A stretch of 45,145 nt of DNA, taken from assembly GCA_003564915.1 (NCBI GenBank), contig PXDX01000075.1:1-45145 (forward strand). Reading direction: 5' to 3'. The DNA is from a candidate division WWE3 bacterium (GTDB taxonomy: Bacteria > Patescibacteriota > WWE3 > UBA101185 > UBA10185). The notes under the pieces are model-generated. The model worked only from the letters and a program-made list of their open reading frames with translations. It was not told the origin of the DNA and made no database searches. The position numbers and the translations under genes were made by a program. The first letter of the stretch is position 1, and every line of letters starts with the position of its first letter. Shown piece after piece: positions 7,799-16,060 of this stretch.

Positions 7799-8378
7799 AT
7801 ATTTAATTTTTTTACATATTCTTGTTGTACTTTTTCTATGTCCGCTTCTGACTTTTAGGATCATAGTTATTTTTAGAGCTGAATTGGACAGTTTTTCAGC
7901 ACATTCTCTTTATGAGAAGGGGGAGGCCTTAAAAGCTTTACCTTTATCTGTTAGTGCTGTGAATTATAATCCAACCGAACCCACGCACTTAATTGAAAGA
8001 GCGAGAATACTTGCTTTGCTGGGTGCGTATGATTGTTCCTATGGACTTGATAACTTACATAAACGCTACGCTGCAAGGGATCTTGTGAAAGCAGTCGAAA
8101 TGAATTCCCACAATATATTGGTTAGCAGAAGGGCTTTACCGATATATTACACTCTGTCAGCTATTACTTGTGATCCCGGAACGGATCCGTTTTACGTACA
8201 GAAAACACGTGATCATATTTGGATGCTGAAACATAATTATCCAAATGATGCCGGTGTCTTAGTTCAAGCCGCTCATTATGAGAATTTATTAGGGCTTGAT
8301 GAGGACTATAGATCTACAAAAAACTTGATTCAACAATTGCGTTCCGACCTTTTGGAATGGCACCCGTCACTGAGATAG
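7785..8378 (+). CDS. Membrane-anchored TPR-like protein, partner of the O-antigen-ligase-like protein
   Basis: The 197-residue protein begins with one membrane segment (about 7-30) and continues as helical pairs with Ala/Leu/Tyr spacing like tetratricopeptide repeats: EKGEALKALPLSVSAVNYNP, then RDLVKAVEMNSHNILV, then HNYPNDAGVLVQAAHYENLL. The start overlaps the end of the O-antigen-ligase-like gene by 14 nt, so the two are cotranslated. Many ligases of this family have a TPR tail in the same polypeptide; here it may be a separate chain. The 3' end overlaps the convergent PEGA gene by 12 nt. The assignment is by pattern only. Confidence 0.6.
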   Translation: MKRNRYLIFLHILVVLFLCPLLTFRIIVIFRAELDSFSAHSLYEKGEALKALPLSVSAVNYNPTEPTHLIERARILALLGAYDCSYGLDNLHKRYAARDLVKAVEMNSHNILVSRRALPIYYTLSAITCDPGTDPFYVQKTRDHIWMLKHNYPNDAGVLVQAAHYENLLGLDEDYRSTKNLIQQLRSDLLEWHPSLR

Positions 8379-9518
8379 CCTGACGTACGAAGATGAGACC
8401 CAGCCTTCTTGATCTGCGGATATCCTTATTTTTACCCATCCCGTTAGTTCCTCTAGAACGGAAAAAGTTTCACCCTCGTTAACTCTGCTTATTTCGCTAG
8501 CATTTAGGCTTGGGCTTTCTCTTACCCTTAACCAGCCCGTGCCGGTTGGTAAAACCGTCGCCATTTTGGAATCAAAAATCGCCAGATAAGTCTGCCTTGC
8601 GTTTTCGGTTAAACCTCCTCCCATTGCCCCCACTCCCAAATACCCTCCCCTCCTCGTCTCGGGGATGACTTCCTGAGCCTCCTCCAATGTTAAAAGAACT
8701 CCGTCAGAATTGAATATGTTGCCCATATAGTCCAAATAATAATCAAAATCTTCCATGTCCTCCTCGATACCGAAATCCACGCCCCTGGTTTCATAGTAAT
8801 AGGAAGTTGCTCTAGCTCTCTCAAAAGAACCGGCAATGGTTTCATCGCTTATTGTTAGATCCCAAAGATTCTCAGAATCATCGAATCTTTTCGGATTTTG
8901 AGGTGCGGGACGCGGAAATAGTTGAACCGAGACTTTCAAATTATGCCCGCTAAGAGTAGTAATCCTCATATCATGGGAATCATATCCGGGGGAATATAAC
9001 GCTAGTTCATACTCTCCTTCGGTAACATCGTCCAGTGATAAGGGCGTCATTCCCATCTCCGTACCGTCCAAATAAACCGTAGCTCCCGATGGTTGGGAGA
9101 TAACGGTCATTCCCGTTCTTCCTTTCTCGAACCAGATATCCCTTCCCTCCGAAAATAAGCTGGAAACTCCCAGATCCCTGTATACTAGAGCGCCCGTGTT
9201 AGGTGCCGGATCCATGCTTATTGAGTAAGTTCTAGTTGGATCTGATACTGATTGTAAAGTAATATTCTCAAGTTCCACAATATCCATATCTTCTATTGGA
9301 GTTATACCTACTTCTTCACCGTCTATCAATACTATCGCTTCTTCCCCCCAGGTCTTTACCGTTAAATTAGAGTTTTGTCTTAAGGAGGGCATTCTCTGCA
9401 TTCCTATGGAAACAGCATAAGTTATACCTCCCAAGGCTATGAAAAGAAATACATATATTAGAAAGGGCTTTATCCTGTTAAAAAAGCTATCTTCTTGATT
9501 TGCAATAGTAAAAGACAT
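8367..9518 (-). CDS. Membrane-anchored PEGA-domain protein with C-terminal SH3 domain
   Basis: The frame is open to 9722, but this would run far into alaS on the other strand. The ATG at 9518 (MSFTIANQEDSFFNRIKPFL) gives 383 residues and puts a single membrane anchor at about 18-42. Two PEGA-like modules follow: one with IVLIDGEEVGITPIEDMDIV and a clear one with SQPSGATVYLDGTEMGMTPL. The last 65 residues are a bacterial SH3 domain (GWLRVRESPSLNASEISRVN, then GWVKIRISADQEGWVSSSYV). PEGA domains are found on surface proteins, and SH3b domains often bind peptidoglycan, so this is probably a cell-wall-facing protein. The region between, DFDYYLDYMGNIFNSDGVLL, is not recognised. It is divergent from alaS. 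Confidence 0.82.
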   Translation of the reverse strand: MSFTIANQEDSFFNRIKPFLIYVFLFIALGGITYAVSIGMQRMPSLRQNSNLTVKTWGEEAIVLIDGEEVGITPIEDMDIVELENITLQSVSDPTRTYSISMDPAPNTGALVYRDLGVSSLFSEGRDIWFEKGRTGMTVISQPSGATVYLDGTEMGMTPLSLDDVTEGEYELALYSPGYDSHDMRITTLSGHNLKVSVQLFPRPAPQNPKRFDDSENLWDLTISDETIAGSFERARATSYYYETRGVDFGIEEDMEDFDYYLDYMGNIFNSDGVLLTLEEAQEVIPETRRGGYLGVGAMGGGLTENARQTYLAIFDSKMATVLPTGTGWLRVRESPSLNASEISRVNEGETFSVLEELTGWVKIRISADQEGWVSSSYVRLSQ

Positions 9519-9600
9519 TTGCACCCATAGTTTATCAGGAACTTGAAAAAAACTCAATGCTCGACAGGAAGGTTTTTTTCCTTTAATATTAGGAATATCT

Positions 9601-11433
9601 ATGCAAGAGACTACAAAAGATATTCTGAAAAAGTATATCAACTTCTTCAAAGAGAGGGAACATGTTGAAATACCTAATGTTTCTTTAGTACCGAAGAACG
9701 ATCCTACGCTTTTGTTTGTCAACTCAGGAATGTTTCCCTTGGTGCCTTATCTCATGGGAGAGCCCCACCCAGAGGGAGATAGGTTGGTAAATGTTCAGAG
9801 ATGCGTCCGCTTTGAGGATATTGAGGAAGTAGGAGATAATCGCCATACGACAGCTTTTCACATGTTGGGAAATTGGAGCTTGAACGATTATTTTAAAGAA
9901 AAGCAATTGGAGTGGGTCTACACGTTCTTGTTCGATGTTTTGAAGATTGAGCCGGCAAAGACTTATGCTTCAGTTTTTTCAGGGAACAAAGACGCTCCTA
10001 GAGATGAAGATACTCTTAAAATATTAAAGAAAATATTCTCTGACTATGGAATAGATCCGGTTGAAAATGAGCGCATATTTTTCCGGGAGGAAGATAATTG
10101 GTGGCAACGAGGGGATACGGTTGGAGAGCTGGGAGGTCCCGACAGTGAGATTTTTTATTATATTGGCGACAAAGAAATCCCAGATAAAGCTTTAGATCCC
10201 TCAAAAGATGAAGATATCCTTTTAGAAATTGGGAACTCTGTTTTCATGGAGTATGTTAAGACAGAAAACGGATGGAAACGTATGGGGAGGAAAAATGTTG
10301 ATTTTGGGGGTGGACTTGAGAGAATGGCATTAGTTTTGCAAGGTAAGAATGATATTTTTGAAACCGACAATTTTTGGCCTCTTATTGAAACGCTAGAGAA
10401 TATTTCCGGTCTTTCTTACGGGGAATCTATTGAGAGCACCCGGCATATGCGCATCATCGCGGACCATGTTAGGTCAGCGGTTTTTCTTGTTATGGACGGC
10501 GTAGAACCTTCTAATAAGGATCAGGGCTATATTTTAAGGCGCCTGATCCGAAGAATAGTTAGGTCAGGAAAAAGCTTGGGTTTAGACCGAGAGATCTCAA
10601 CGGAGCTAGCTTCTCTGGTAGTTGAAATGTTTAAGTGGTTATATCCGGAGCTGGAAGAGAAAGAGGGAGGTATAAAAGAGGTTTTTCAAAAGGAGGAGAA
10701 AAGGTTTAGAAGGTCTTTGAAAAGAGCCTCCAAGGAGATAGAGAAATATTTGGATCAATTGTCCCAAAAAGCGTCTGAAGAAGATCTGGCAAAACAGGCA
10801 TTTACTTTTTACCAATCTTTAGGTTACCCCGAAGAGATATTTTTAGAAGATCTGCGTGAGAGAGGTGTTTCTTTTGATACAAGAAAATTTTACGAGATAT
10901 ACCAGGATCTTTTGGAAGCACACAAGGAAAGATCCAGGAAAAGTGCGGCCGGACGTTTCAAAGGAGGTCTAGCTGATTCGGAAGAGAATACCGTTAAATA
11001 TCACACGGCAACTCACATTCTTCATGAAGCTCTCAGACGGGTTTTGGGCGATGATGTAGAGCAGAAAGGAAGTAATATCACAAGTGAGAGATTGAGATTT
11101 GATTTTTCTTTTCATAGACCTGTAACGGAAGAGGAGATAATTCAGATAGAGGGGATTGCCAATTCAATAATAAAATCAGATGTGCCCGTCAAATCAAAGA
11201 TTATGGGTAGCAAGGACGCTATAGCGCAAGGAGTAAATTTTTTATCGAACGAAAAATATGGAGATAAAGTAAAAGTTTATTTTGTCGGTGAATCGCTTGA
11301 GAAATCTTATAGCAAGGAGTTTTGCGGCGGTCCCCACGTGGATTCTACAGGTGAGCTGTCCTCTTTAAATATTTATAGGCAGAAAAAGATAGGGCGCGGA
11401 ACCATCAGGATATACGCAAAATTCGATCTGTAA
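9601..11433 (+). CDS. alaS: Alanyl-tRNA synthetase, truncated after the editing domain
   Basis: The protein has 610 residues where typical enzymes have about 870. The class II catalytic core is complete (LLFVNSGMFPLVPYLMGEPH, NVQRCVRF, HTTAFHMLGNWSLNDYF, DFGGGLERM), as is the helical tRNA-recognition domain with DQGYILRRLIRRIVRSG. The editing domain keeps its zinc-type ligands HxxxH in YHTATHILHEAL and CxxxH in FCGGPHVDSTGE. The beta-barrel insertion and the C-terminal C-Ala/DHHA1 part are missing; the chain ends soon after the editing site. This short form is known from CPR bacteria. AGGA lies 7 nt before the ATG. It is followed by a promoter for the groESL operon. Confidence 0.95.
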   Translation: MQETTKDILKKYINFFKEREHVEIPNVSLVPKNDPTLLFVNSGMFPLVPYLMGEPHPEGDRLVNVQRCVRFEDIEEVGDNRHTTAFHMLGNWSLNDYFKEKQLEWVYTFLFDVLKIEPAKTYASVFSGNKDAPRDEDTLKILKKIFSDYGIDPVENERIFFREEDNWWQRGDTVGELGGPDSEIFYYIGDKEIPDKALDPSKDEDILLEIGNSVFMEYVKTENGWKRMGRKNVDFGGGLERMALVLQGKNDIFETDNFWPLIETLENISGLSYGESIESTRHMRIIADHVRSAVFLVMDGVEPSNKDQGYILRRLIRRIVRSGKSLGLDREISTELASLVVEMFKWLYPELEEKEGGIKEVFQKEEKRFRRSLKRASKEIEKYLDQLSQKASEEDLAKQAFTFYQSLGYPEEIFLEDLRERGVSFDTRKFYEIYQDLLEAHKERSRKSAAGRFKGGLADSEENTVKYHTATHILHEALRRVLGDDVEQKGSNITSERLRFDFSFHRPVTEEEIIQIEGIANSIIKSDVPVKSKIMGSKDAIAQGVNFLSNEKYGDKVKVYFVGESLEKSYSKEFCGGPHVDSTGELSSLNIYRQKKIGRGTIRIYAKFDL

Positions 11434-11444
11434 CGCCTAATTTC

Positions 11445-11474
11445 TTGACACTCTTCACCTGAGAGTGCTATAAA
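11445..11474 (+). promoter_or_regulatory. groESL promoter overlapped by a CIRCE element (HrcA operator)
   Basis: TTGACA (11445-11450) and TATAAA (11469-11474) are 18 nt apart. The inverted repeat TTGACACTC-N9-GAGTGCTAT (11445-11471) matches the CIRCE consensus TTAGCACTC-N9-GAGTGCTAA at 15 of 18 arm positions with exact spacing. The operator covers the -35 box, the spacer and the first half of the -10 box, so a bound HrcA repressor would block RNA polymerase. No hrcA gene lies in the window. Confidence 0.88.
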
Positions 11475-11525
11475 TTACACTGCGAACATTTAGTAGTAAA
11501 TTACTTGTTTAGGAGAATATAAATT

Positions 11526-11819
11526 ATGAAAAAGATCAAACCTCTATTTGATTATCTATTGATAAAACCTTTGGAAGGAGAAACAACACTTCCTTCAGGT
11601 ATCGTGATCCCAGATAGCGCAAAAGAAAAGCCCCAAGAAGGTGAAGTTATTGCCGTGGGACCGGGCGTGAAGGATAAAGAAGGTAATTTGATAACGCCCG
11701 AAGTCGAAGTTGGGCAGACAGTCATGTATAAAAAATGGGGCGGAACGGAAGTTCAAATAGAAGGAGAGGAGCACATCTTGGTAAAAGAAGAAGATTTGCT
11801 TGCTGTCCTAGAAGATTAG
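11526..11819 (+). CDS. groES: Co-chaperonin GroES
   Basis: The 97-residue length is normal for the GroEL lid protein. It starts with IKPLFDYLLIKPLEGETTLP and has the mobile-loop region around GIVIPDSAKEKPQEGEVIAV. It ends with the typical strand VQIEGEEHILVKEEDLLAVL. GroES caps the GroEL ring and encloses the folding substrate in the cytoplasm. AGGAG lies upstream of the ATG. It is the first gene of a two-gene operon under the CIRCE-controlled promoter, and groEL starts 31 nt after its stop. Confidence 0.97.
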   Translation: MKKIKPLFDYLLIKPLEGETTLPSGIVIPDSAKEKPQEGEVIAVGPGVKDKEGNLITPEVEVGQTVMYKKWGGTEVQIEGEEHILVKEEDLLAVLED

Positions 11820-11850
11820 TTGATTATTTATTAAGGAGAAGGAGGTCATT

Positions 11851-13506
11851 ATGGCAGCAAAAAATATTATTTATGATGAGGAAGCACGTCAAAAGCTTAA
11901 AGGAGGTATAGATAAATTGGCCAGAGCAGTGGGAACTACTTTGGGACCAAAAGGTAAAAACGTTGGTTTGGCGCAAAGCTGGGGTTCGCCACAAGTGGTG
12001 CACGACGGTGTAACCGTAGCGAAGGAGATAGATTTAAAGGATCCGTTTGAGGATATGGGCGCTCAGCTGGTAAAAGAGGCCGCAACTAAAACGAATGACG
12101 TTGCAGGGGATGGTACTACAACAGCTACTTTGTTAACTCAAGCCATAGTTGATGAGGGTTTGAAAAATATATCTGCCGGTGCAAACCCCATGATTTTAAG
12201 GCATGGGCTGGAAAAAGCCACTAAGGTCGTTGTGGAAGCAATAAAAGATCTGTCTGTGGAGATATCGACTCGTGAAGAGCGTGCGCAGGTAGCCACAATA
12301 TCAGCTCAGGATGAGGAGATTGGAAATACTATAGCTGAAGCTATGGAGAAGGTCGGACAGGATGGAGTATTGACGGTAGGAGAGTCTAAAGGGTTGGAAC
12401 TGGAATTGGAGTATAAAGAAGGGATGATGTTCAACAAAGGATATGCTTCCCCCTATTTTGTGACCGATTCTGAAAAGATGGTGGCGGAGATAGAAGATCC
12501 CTACCTTTTAGTAACCGATTTGAAGATAACCAATATTCAAGAATTGTTACCAATGCTCGAAAATCTAGTAAAGGTTTCCAAGAACTTGGTTATATTAAGC
12601 GAGGGTATGGAAGGAGAGGCTTTAGCCACCTTGGTTGTCAATAAACTGAGAGGAACTTTCAATGCCTTGGCTGTTGAAGCTCCGGGATTTGGTGAAAGAA
12701 GGAAAGCCATGTTGGAGGATATCGCTATCTTATCCGGTGCAACTTTTATTAGTGAGGATACGGGAAGAAAGCTAGATTCAGTTGCTGTGGATGATCTGGG
12801 TAGAGCGGAGAAAGTTCTTTCTACTAAAGATGAAACAACGATTGTAGGTGGGCAAGGAGATAAGGAGAAGATTGACGCTAGAATAGCTCAGATAAAGGCA
12901 CAGATGGAAGCTTCAGATTCCGATTACGATAGAGATAAGTTAAAAGAGCGAATGGCAAAGCTTTCCGGTGGTGTAGCCGTTATTAATGTTGGGGCCGCAA
13001 CAGAGACCGAATTGAAAGAAAAGAAGCACAGAGTTGAAGATGCGGTCAATGCAACCAGAGCAGCTGTAGAAGAAGGGATAGTTCCCGGTGGTGGAGTAGC
13101 TTTGTTTAGAGCAAGAGAAGAAGTAAAGAAGCTGGAACTGATCAATGATGAGGAAACGGGGGCAAATATTCTTTATGCGGCTCTTAGTAGGCCAATTCGT
13201 AAGCTAATTGAGAATTCCGGAAGGGATCCCGGTGAGGTTTTGGCTGGAATGAAAGCTTTATCGGAAAGCACGGATTTCAAGGGCAAAGAAGAAAACATCG
13301 GATTCAACGTTATGACCATGGAGTACGGAGACATGATATCTCAAGGTATCATAGATCCCGCTAAAGTCGTAAGAAGCGCTCTTCAAAATGCCGTTTCAGT
13401 TGCTATGATGGTTTTGACCACTGATTGTTTGATAGCTGAGGAACCAAGCGAAGATGAGGATAATCTTCCTGCAGGAGGGATGGGTGGAATGCCCGGGATG
13501 ATGTAG
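11851..13506 (+). CDS. groEL: Chaperonin GroEL
   Basis: The 551-residue chaperonin has its expected landmarks: TTLGPKGKNVG near the N-terminus, DGVTVAKEIDL, the ATP-binding DVAGDGTTTATLL, AVEAPGFGERRKAMLEDIAI in the apical domain, and VEEGIVPGGGVALFRA in the C-terminal equatorial part. It ends in the Gly-Gly-Met type tail (GGMGGMPGMM) that lines the folding chamber. It assembles as stacked seven-membered rings and folds proteins with GroES. A strong GGAGAAGGAGG lies just before the ATG. A good terminator follows 27 nt after the stop. Confidence 0.98.
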   Translation: MAAKNIIYDEEARQKLKGGIDKLARAVGTTLGPKGKNVGLAQSWGSPQVVHDGVTVAKEIDLKDPFEDMGAQLVKEAATKTNDVAGDGTTTATLLTQAIVDEGLKNISAGANPMILRHGLEKATKVVVEAIKDLSVEISTREERAQVATISAQDEEIGNTIAEAMEKVGQDGVLTVGESKGLELELEYKEGMMFNKGYASPYFVTDSEKMVAEIEDPYLLVTDLKITNIQELLPMLENLVKVSKNLVILSEGMEGEALATLVVNKLRGTFNALAVEAPGFGERRKAMLEDIAILSGATFISEDTGRKLDSVAVDDLGRAEKVLSTKDETTIVGGQGDKEKIDARIAQIKAQMEASDSDYDRDKLKERMAKLSGGVAVINVGAATETELKEKKHRVEDAVNATRAAVEEGIVPGGGVALFRAREEVKKLELINDEETGANILYAALSRPIRKLIENSGRDPGEVLAGMKALSESTDFKGKEENIGFNVMTMEYGDMISQGIIDPAKVVRSALQNAVSVAMMVLTTDCLIAEEPSEDEDNLPAGGMGGMPGMM

Positions 13507-13532
13507 AATTCTCGCGCATAAATTAGATAAAG

Positions 13533-13564
13533 AAAAAGGACTCCGCTTAGCGGAGTCCTTTTTT
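13533..13564. terminator. Bidirectional intrinsic terminator between groEL and hsp20
   Basis: AAGGACTCCGC pairs with GCGGAGTCCTT around TTA, with A-runs on the left and T-runs on the right. It can stop transcription from groEL (plus) and from hsp20 (minus), which converge here. Confidence 0.9.
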
Positions 13565-13582
13565 GTTGTCTTTTTGTCTTTC

Positions 13583-14002
13583 CTACTTTTTGCTTTTTAC
13601 CTCAATCTTCTTAGCCCTTTCCTCTTCTGCTATAGGGATTTCAACTCTAAGAATTCCCTGATCGATCGACGCATCAGCTTTCTCTGCGTCTACGCTTCGA
13701 GGTAGATTTGTAGTGTATCGGAAGGATCTCTGGCGAGTTTCCCTATAAATTGCCTTTTTATCTTCTTTCTCTTCTTCTGTTTCCTGATGATCAGCTGCTA
13801 TTGTTAGTACATTGCCTTCGACCGATATATCAACTTCTTCTTCAGGAACGCCCGGAATTTGCGCCTCGACTACAACCGAATTCTCGGTTTCGTAAATGTC
13901 CAAACCCGTTTCACTTACATTGAAAGGCCAAGTAGGTTCAAGCCAATTTTCATCGTCGAAGAATGAAGTAGGAAAACGTCCTCTCCATCTAACTATTGCC
14001 AT
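13583..14002 (-). CDS. Small heat-shock protein, Hsp20/alpha-crystallin family
   Basis: The protein has 139 residues. The alpha-crystallin domain spans about 30-128: ETENSVVVEAQIPGVPEEEV, then the core VDISVEGNVLTIAADHQETE, the arginine-containing RSFRYTTNLPRSVDAEKADA, and the end GILRVEIPIAEE. It would bind unfolding proteins and hold them for refolding by GroEL or other chaperones. It has a very strong ribosome site (AAGGAGGTGATTTC before ATG). Its promoter carries its own CIRCE-like operator, so it should be induced together with groESL. Confidence 0.95.
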   Translation of the reverse strand: MAIVRWRGRFPTSFFDDENWLEPTWPFNVSETGLDIYETENSVVVEAQIPGVPEEEVDISVEGNVLTIAADHQETEEEKEDKKAIYRETRQRSFRYTTNLPRSVDAEKADASIDQGILRVEIPIAEEERAKKIEVKSKK

Positions 14003-14040
14003 GAAATCACCTCCTTGCTAAGCAAACATTTACTTACCTA

Positions 14041-14075
14041 TTAGCAGTCTATAATGGAGAGTGCCATTTTGTCAA
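14041..14075 (-). promoter_or_regulatory. hsp20 promoter with CIRCE-like operator
   Basis: On the minus strand TTGACA (14075-14070) and TATAGA (14053-14048) are 16 nt apart. Between and over them, TTAGCAGTC-N9-GAGTGCCAT (14041-14067, plus-strand reading) matches CIRCE at 15 of 18 arm positions with the correct 9-nt spacer. As at groESL, the operator covers the -10 box and most of the spacer. Confidence 0.8.
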
Positions 14076-14092
14076 GAACGCCGCAATAAAGG

Positions 14093-14962
14093 TCATAAAA
14101 GATTTTTATATTTGTCAATTATGACCTTGGATTTATCATATTTATTAAAATGTATCTTGTTATAGGATATGATTTCATTTTCAGAAGGACTTTTCATGTA
14201 CATTTTTTGTGTGAAAAAAGCGCATTTGTTAAAAACATCAAGAAGATTCTTTTTACTTTTATTTACGGGGTCAAATTTATAAATTGAAAAGTTAGGTGCG
14301 AATTTTGCTACCCAGGAGTTCACCGATAAAAATAACTCATAGCTACTATTTCTATTTATTACAGGATGTATCCTGGTAATCTCCGCAGACACATACACAT
14401 TTCTCTTATCATCGCTCTGAGAAAGGGCATTAATTTCCAGGTAGAGATTTGGGCAAACTTTTCCCGCTTGATCTTTCTCTGAAAAATATATTCCCCAGGC
14501 TTTAAGATAAAGGACTACCAGCATCCTGGTAAGCCAAACCCGATTCTTATCCGTAATTATCAGAATATCTATATCATCTTCATCTTTATAATTCGAGGCG
14601 GCCAAAGATCCCGTGAAACCCAAAAATCTTATCCAGGGTATTTTTTTTAATCTGAGAAGCTTTTTGGCGTATATATCCCTTATTTCTTTCGACTTTTCCA
14701 TTTTTTCCCCCCAATCAGAAGTTTCGGAATCCTGAATTTTATACGTTTCTTTATCTTTTTCCACAATCTTCTTGTTGACCAGAGACTTCAGAGAGGATCT
14801 TAAAGCCTCTCGTGTGGATCTTACATCCATGTATAAGGCAATTTGATAGAAGCTTAAGGGATATTTAAAAACAGCCGAATACTTCAAAGCTCTAATCACG
14901 GATCTCTCGACTTTGCTGGTTTTTAAGAGAGGAATGGTTCCTTTTTTATTTTTTAGGTTCAT
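14093..14962 (-). CDS. Nucleotidyltransferase-fold protein with N-terminal winged helix
   Basis: The frame is open to an ATG at 14980; the ATG at 14962 (MNLKNKKGTIPLLKTS) is preferred because it overlaps the upstream RNase H gene less, giving 289 residues. A winged-helix-like part (about 20-85: SVIRALKYSAVFKYPLSFYQ, then TREALRSSLKSLVNKKIVEK) precedes a polymerase-beta-type nucleotidyltransferase core: GFTGSLAASN, then DEDDIDILIITDKNRVWLTR. The G-S and D-x-D signatures are intact, so metal binding and activity are likely. The remaining 130 residues are not recognised. The target is unknown: a nucleotide, an antibiotic-like molecule, a protein or an RNA end. Cotranscribed with the RNase HI gene. 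Confidence 0.7.
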   Translation of the reverse strand: MNLKNKKGTIPLLKTSKVERSVIRALKYSAVFKYPLSFYQIALYMDVRSTREALRSSLKSLVNKKIVEKDKETYKIQDSETSDWGEKMEKSKEIRDIYAKKLLRLKKIPWIRFLGFTGSLAASNYKDEDDIDILIITDKNRVWLTRMLVVLYLKAWGIYFSEKDQAGKVCPNLYLEINALSQSDDKRNVYVSAEITRIHPVINRNSSYELFLSVNSWVAKFAPNFSIYKFDPVNKSKKNLLDVFNKCAFFTQKMYMKSPSENEIISYNKIHFNKYDKSKVIIDKYKNLL

Positions 14963-15386
14963 TTCTTTTATCAATATCATCCAGGATATGGTTTACCATT
15001 TCATCGGCCTCTTTGTTTTTTTGCCTCTTAACATGGTTGTACTCTATAGAAATGAAATTTTTCTCCATTTCCCTTATGGTTTTGAAATACTTTTTTAAAT
15101 TTGCACTTTTTACCTTATATAGGCCGTTAAGCTGTTTGACTATTAGCTCGCTGTCAAGAATGCATGTTAGCTCTTTGATTTCCTCCAGAATGGCGGCTTT
15201 CATTCCCAGGATAAGGGCTTGATATTCCGCTTCGTTATTTGTTTTTATCCCTAAATATTTTCCTGCTTTTTTAAGGTTTTTCCCTTTGGGGTCCTTAATA
15301 ACGACTCCTGCTGCAGCAGGTCCGGGATTTCCACGGGATCCCCCGTCGGTAAAGAGAGTGTAACTTTTGCCGTTATTTTTTGACAC
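14946..15386 (-). CDS. Ribonuclease HI family protein
   Basis: The protein has 146 residues and the RNase H fold with its acidic catalytic set: Asp in LFTDGGSRGNPGP, Glu in TNNEAEYQALILG, Asp in TCILDSELIVKQL and the last Asp in KNKEADEMVN. It would cut the RNA strand of RNA-DNA hybrids in the cytoplasm. It resembles the RVT_3 (RnhA-like) branch more than E. coli RnhA, since the basic handle region is absent. The start is GTG at 15386 with AAGGAGAG upstream, directly next to the stop of the Wzz-like gene. Confidence 0.88.
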   Translation of the reverse strand: MSKNNGKSYTLFTDGGSRGNPGPAAAGVVIKDPKGKNLKKAGKYLGIKTNNEAEYQALILGMKAAILEEIKELTCILDSELIVKQLNGLYKVKSANLKKYFKTIREMEKNFISIEYNHVKRQKNKEADEMVNHILDDIDKRNEPKK

Positions 15387-15387
15387 C

Positions 15388-15999
15388 TTATCTCTCCTTT
15401 AGATACTCTTTTACCCCTAAATATAAAGTGCCAAGTCCAAGTGTGACCAACGCTCCTACTGAGGAAAATACATAAAGTGTTTCCGGAACCTCCCTTACTA
15501 AAGGAACTTCCTGTAGCGGGATTGTACTAATATTTGGATCCCCATCCTCAACCAGAATTTCAGCTAATTCCAAAAGAACGGAGTTAAGAACTGACCAGGT
15601 TTCCGTTAATTTCGCGGTTTCATTTGATTTAATCTCAACTTTTATTAATTGGGGACCCGTTTCCTTGACTCTATAGTTTTTCCTGAATTTGCGCAGACTC
15701 TTGCGATTCACTTCAATACCTAGCTCTCTTAGAAGCATCGCTTGGAATTCTTCGGTTTCCATTATCCCTCTTACGGTTCTGGTGTGAGACAGAGCGGTTT
15801 GCTGATTATAATAACCGGAGTAAGTGTAGAATTCGTCGCTGATCTCTGCTTCTCTGGTTATGAAAAACAGTCCTGACCCAATGTATTTTTCCGGAATTAC
15901 ATAAAAAACGAGCGCTCCCAGAAGCCCTCCCGCGATCAATAGACCAATCAATATAGTTGAATTATGTTTTATGAAATGGATCATATCCTTTAAATCCAT
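15388..15999 (-). CDS. Wzz-like polysaccharide chain-length protein
   Basis: The protein has 203 residues with a membrane segment near each end (about 15-36 and 174-196) and a soluble helical part between. The second segment is preceded by a proline-rich stretch (STIPLQEVPLVREVPETLYV), as in Wzz/PCP proteins, which set the length of surface polysaccharides. No kinase domain is attached. The gene lies divergently next to the epimerase-DUF4012 gene, within an envelope cluster. An exact TATAAT at 16006-16011 ends 6 nt before the ATG, without Shine-Dalgarno, which suggests a leaderless mRNA. The call rests on topology and neighbourhood more than on sequence identity. Confidence 0.6.
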   Translation of the reverse strand: MDLKDMIHFIKHNSTILIGLLIAGGLLGALVFYVIPEKYIGSGLFFITREAEISDEFYTYSGYYNQQTALSHTRTVRGIMETEEFQAMLLRELGIEVNRKSLRKFRKNYRVKETGPQLIKVEIKSNETAKLTETWSVLNSVLLELAEILVEDGDPNISTIPLQEVPLVREVPETLYVFSSVGALVTLGLGTLYLGVKEYLKER

Positions 16000-16005
16000 G
16001 AAACC

Positions 16006-16011
16006 ATTATA
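16006..16011 (-). promoter_or_regulatory. -10 box, leaderless-type promoter of the Wzz-like gene
   Basis: On the minus strand, TATAAT is followed by GGTTTC and then the ATG at 15999. The start point would be at the start codon itself. It lies in the 61-nt gap shared with the divergent epimerase-DUF4012 gene. Confidence 0.55.
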
Positions 16012-16060
16012 TCGAATAAATTTTTGTTATATACTGGTATAGATGAATTGAACTGCCCCT

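Noticed and set aside
8367..9722. Longer start (9722) for the PEGA/SH3 gene
   Set aside because: The added 68 residues overlap the alaS start on the other strand and do not look like a PEGA protein; the ATG at 9518 places a normal membrane anchor at the N-terminus.
14093..14980. Nucleotidyltransferase plus RNase H pair as a toxin-antitoxin or defence unit
   Set aside because: The overlap is short and the RNase HI is a common housekeeping type. No second small antitoxin-like gene is present.
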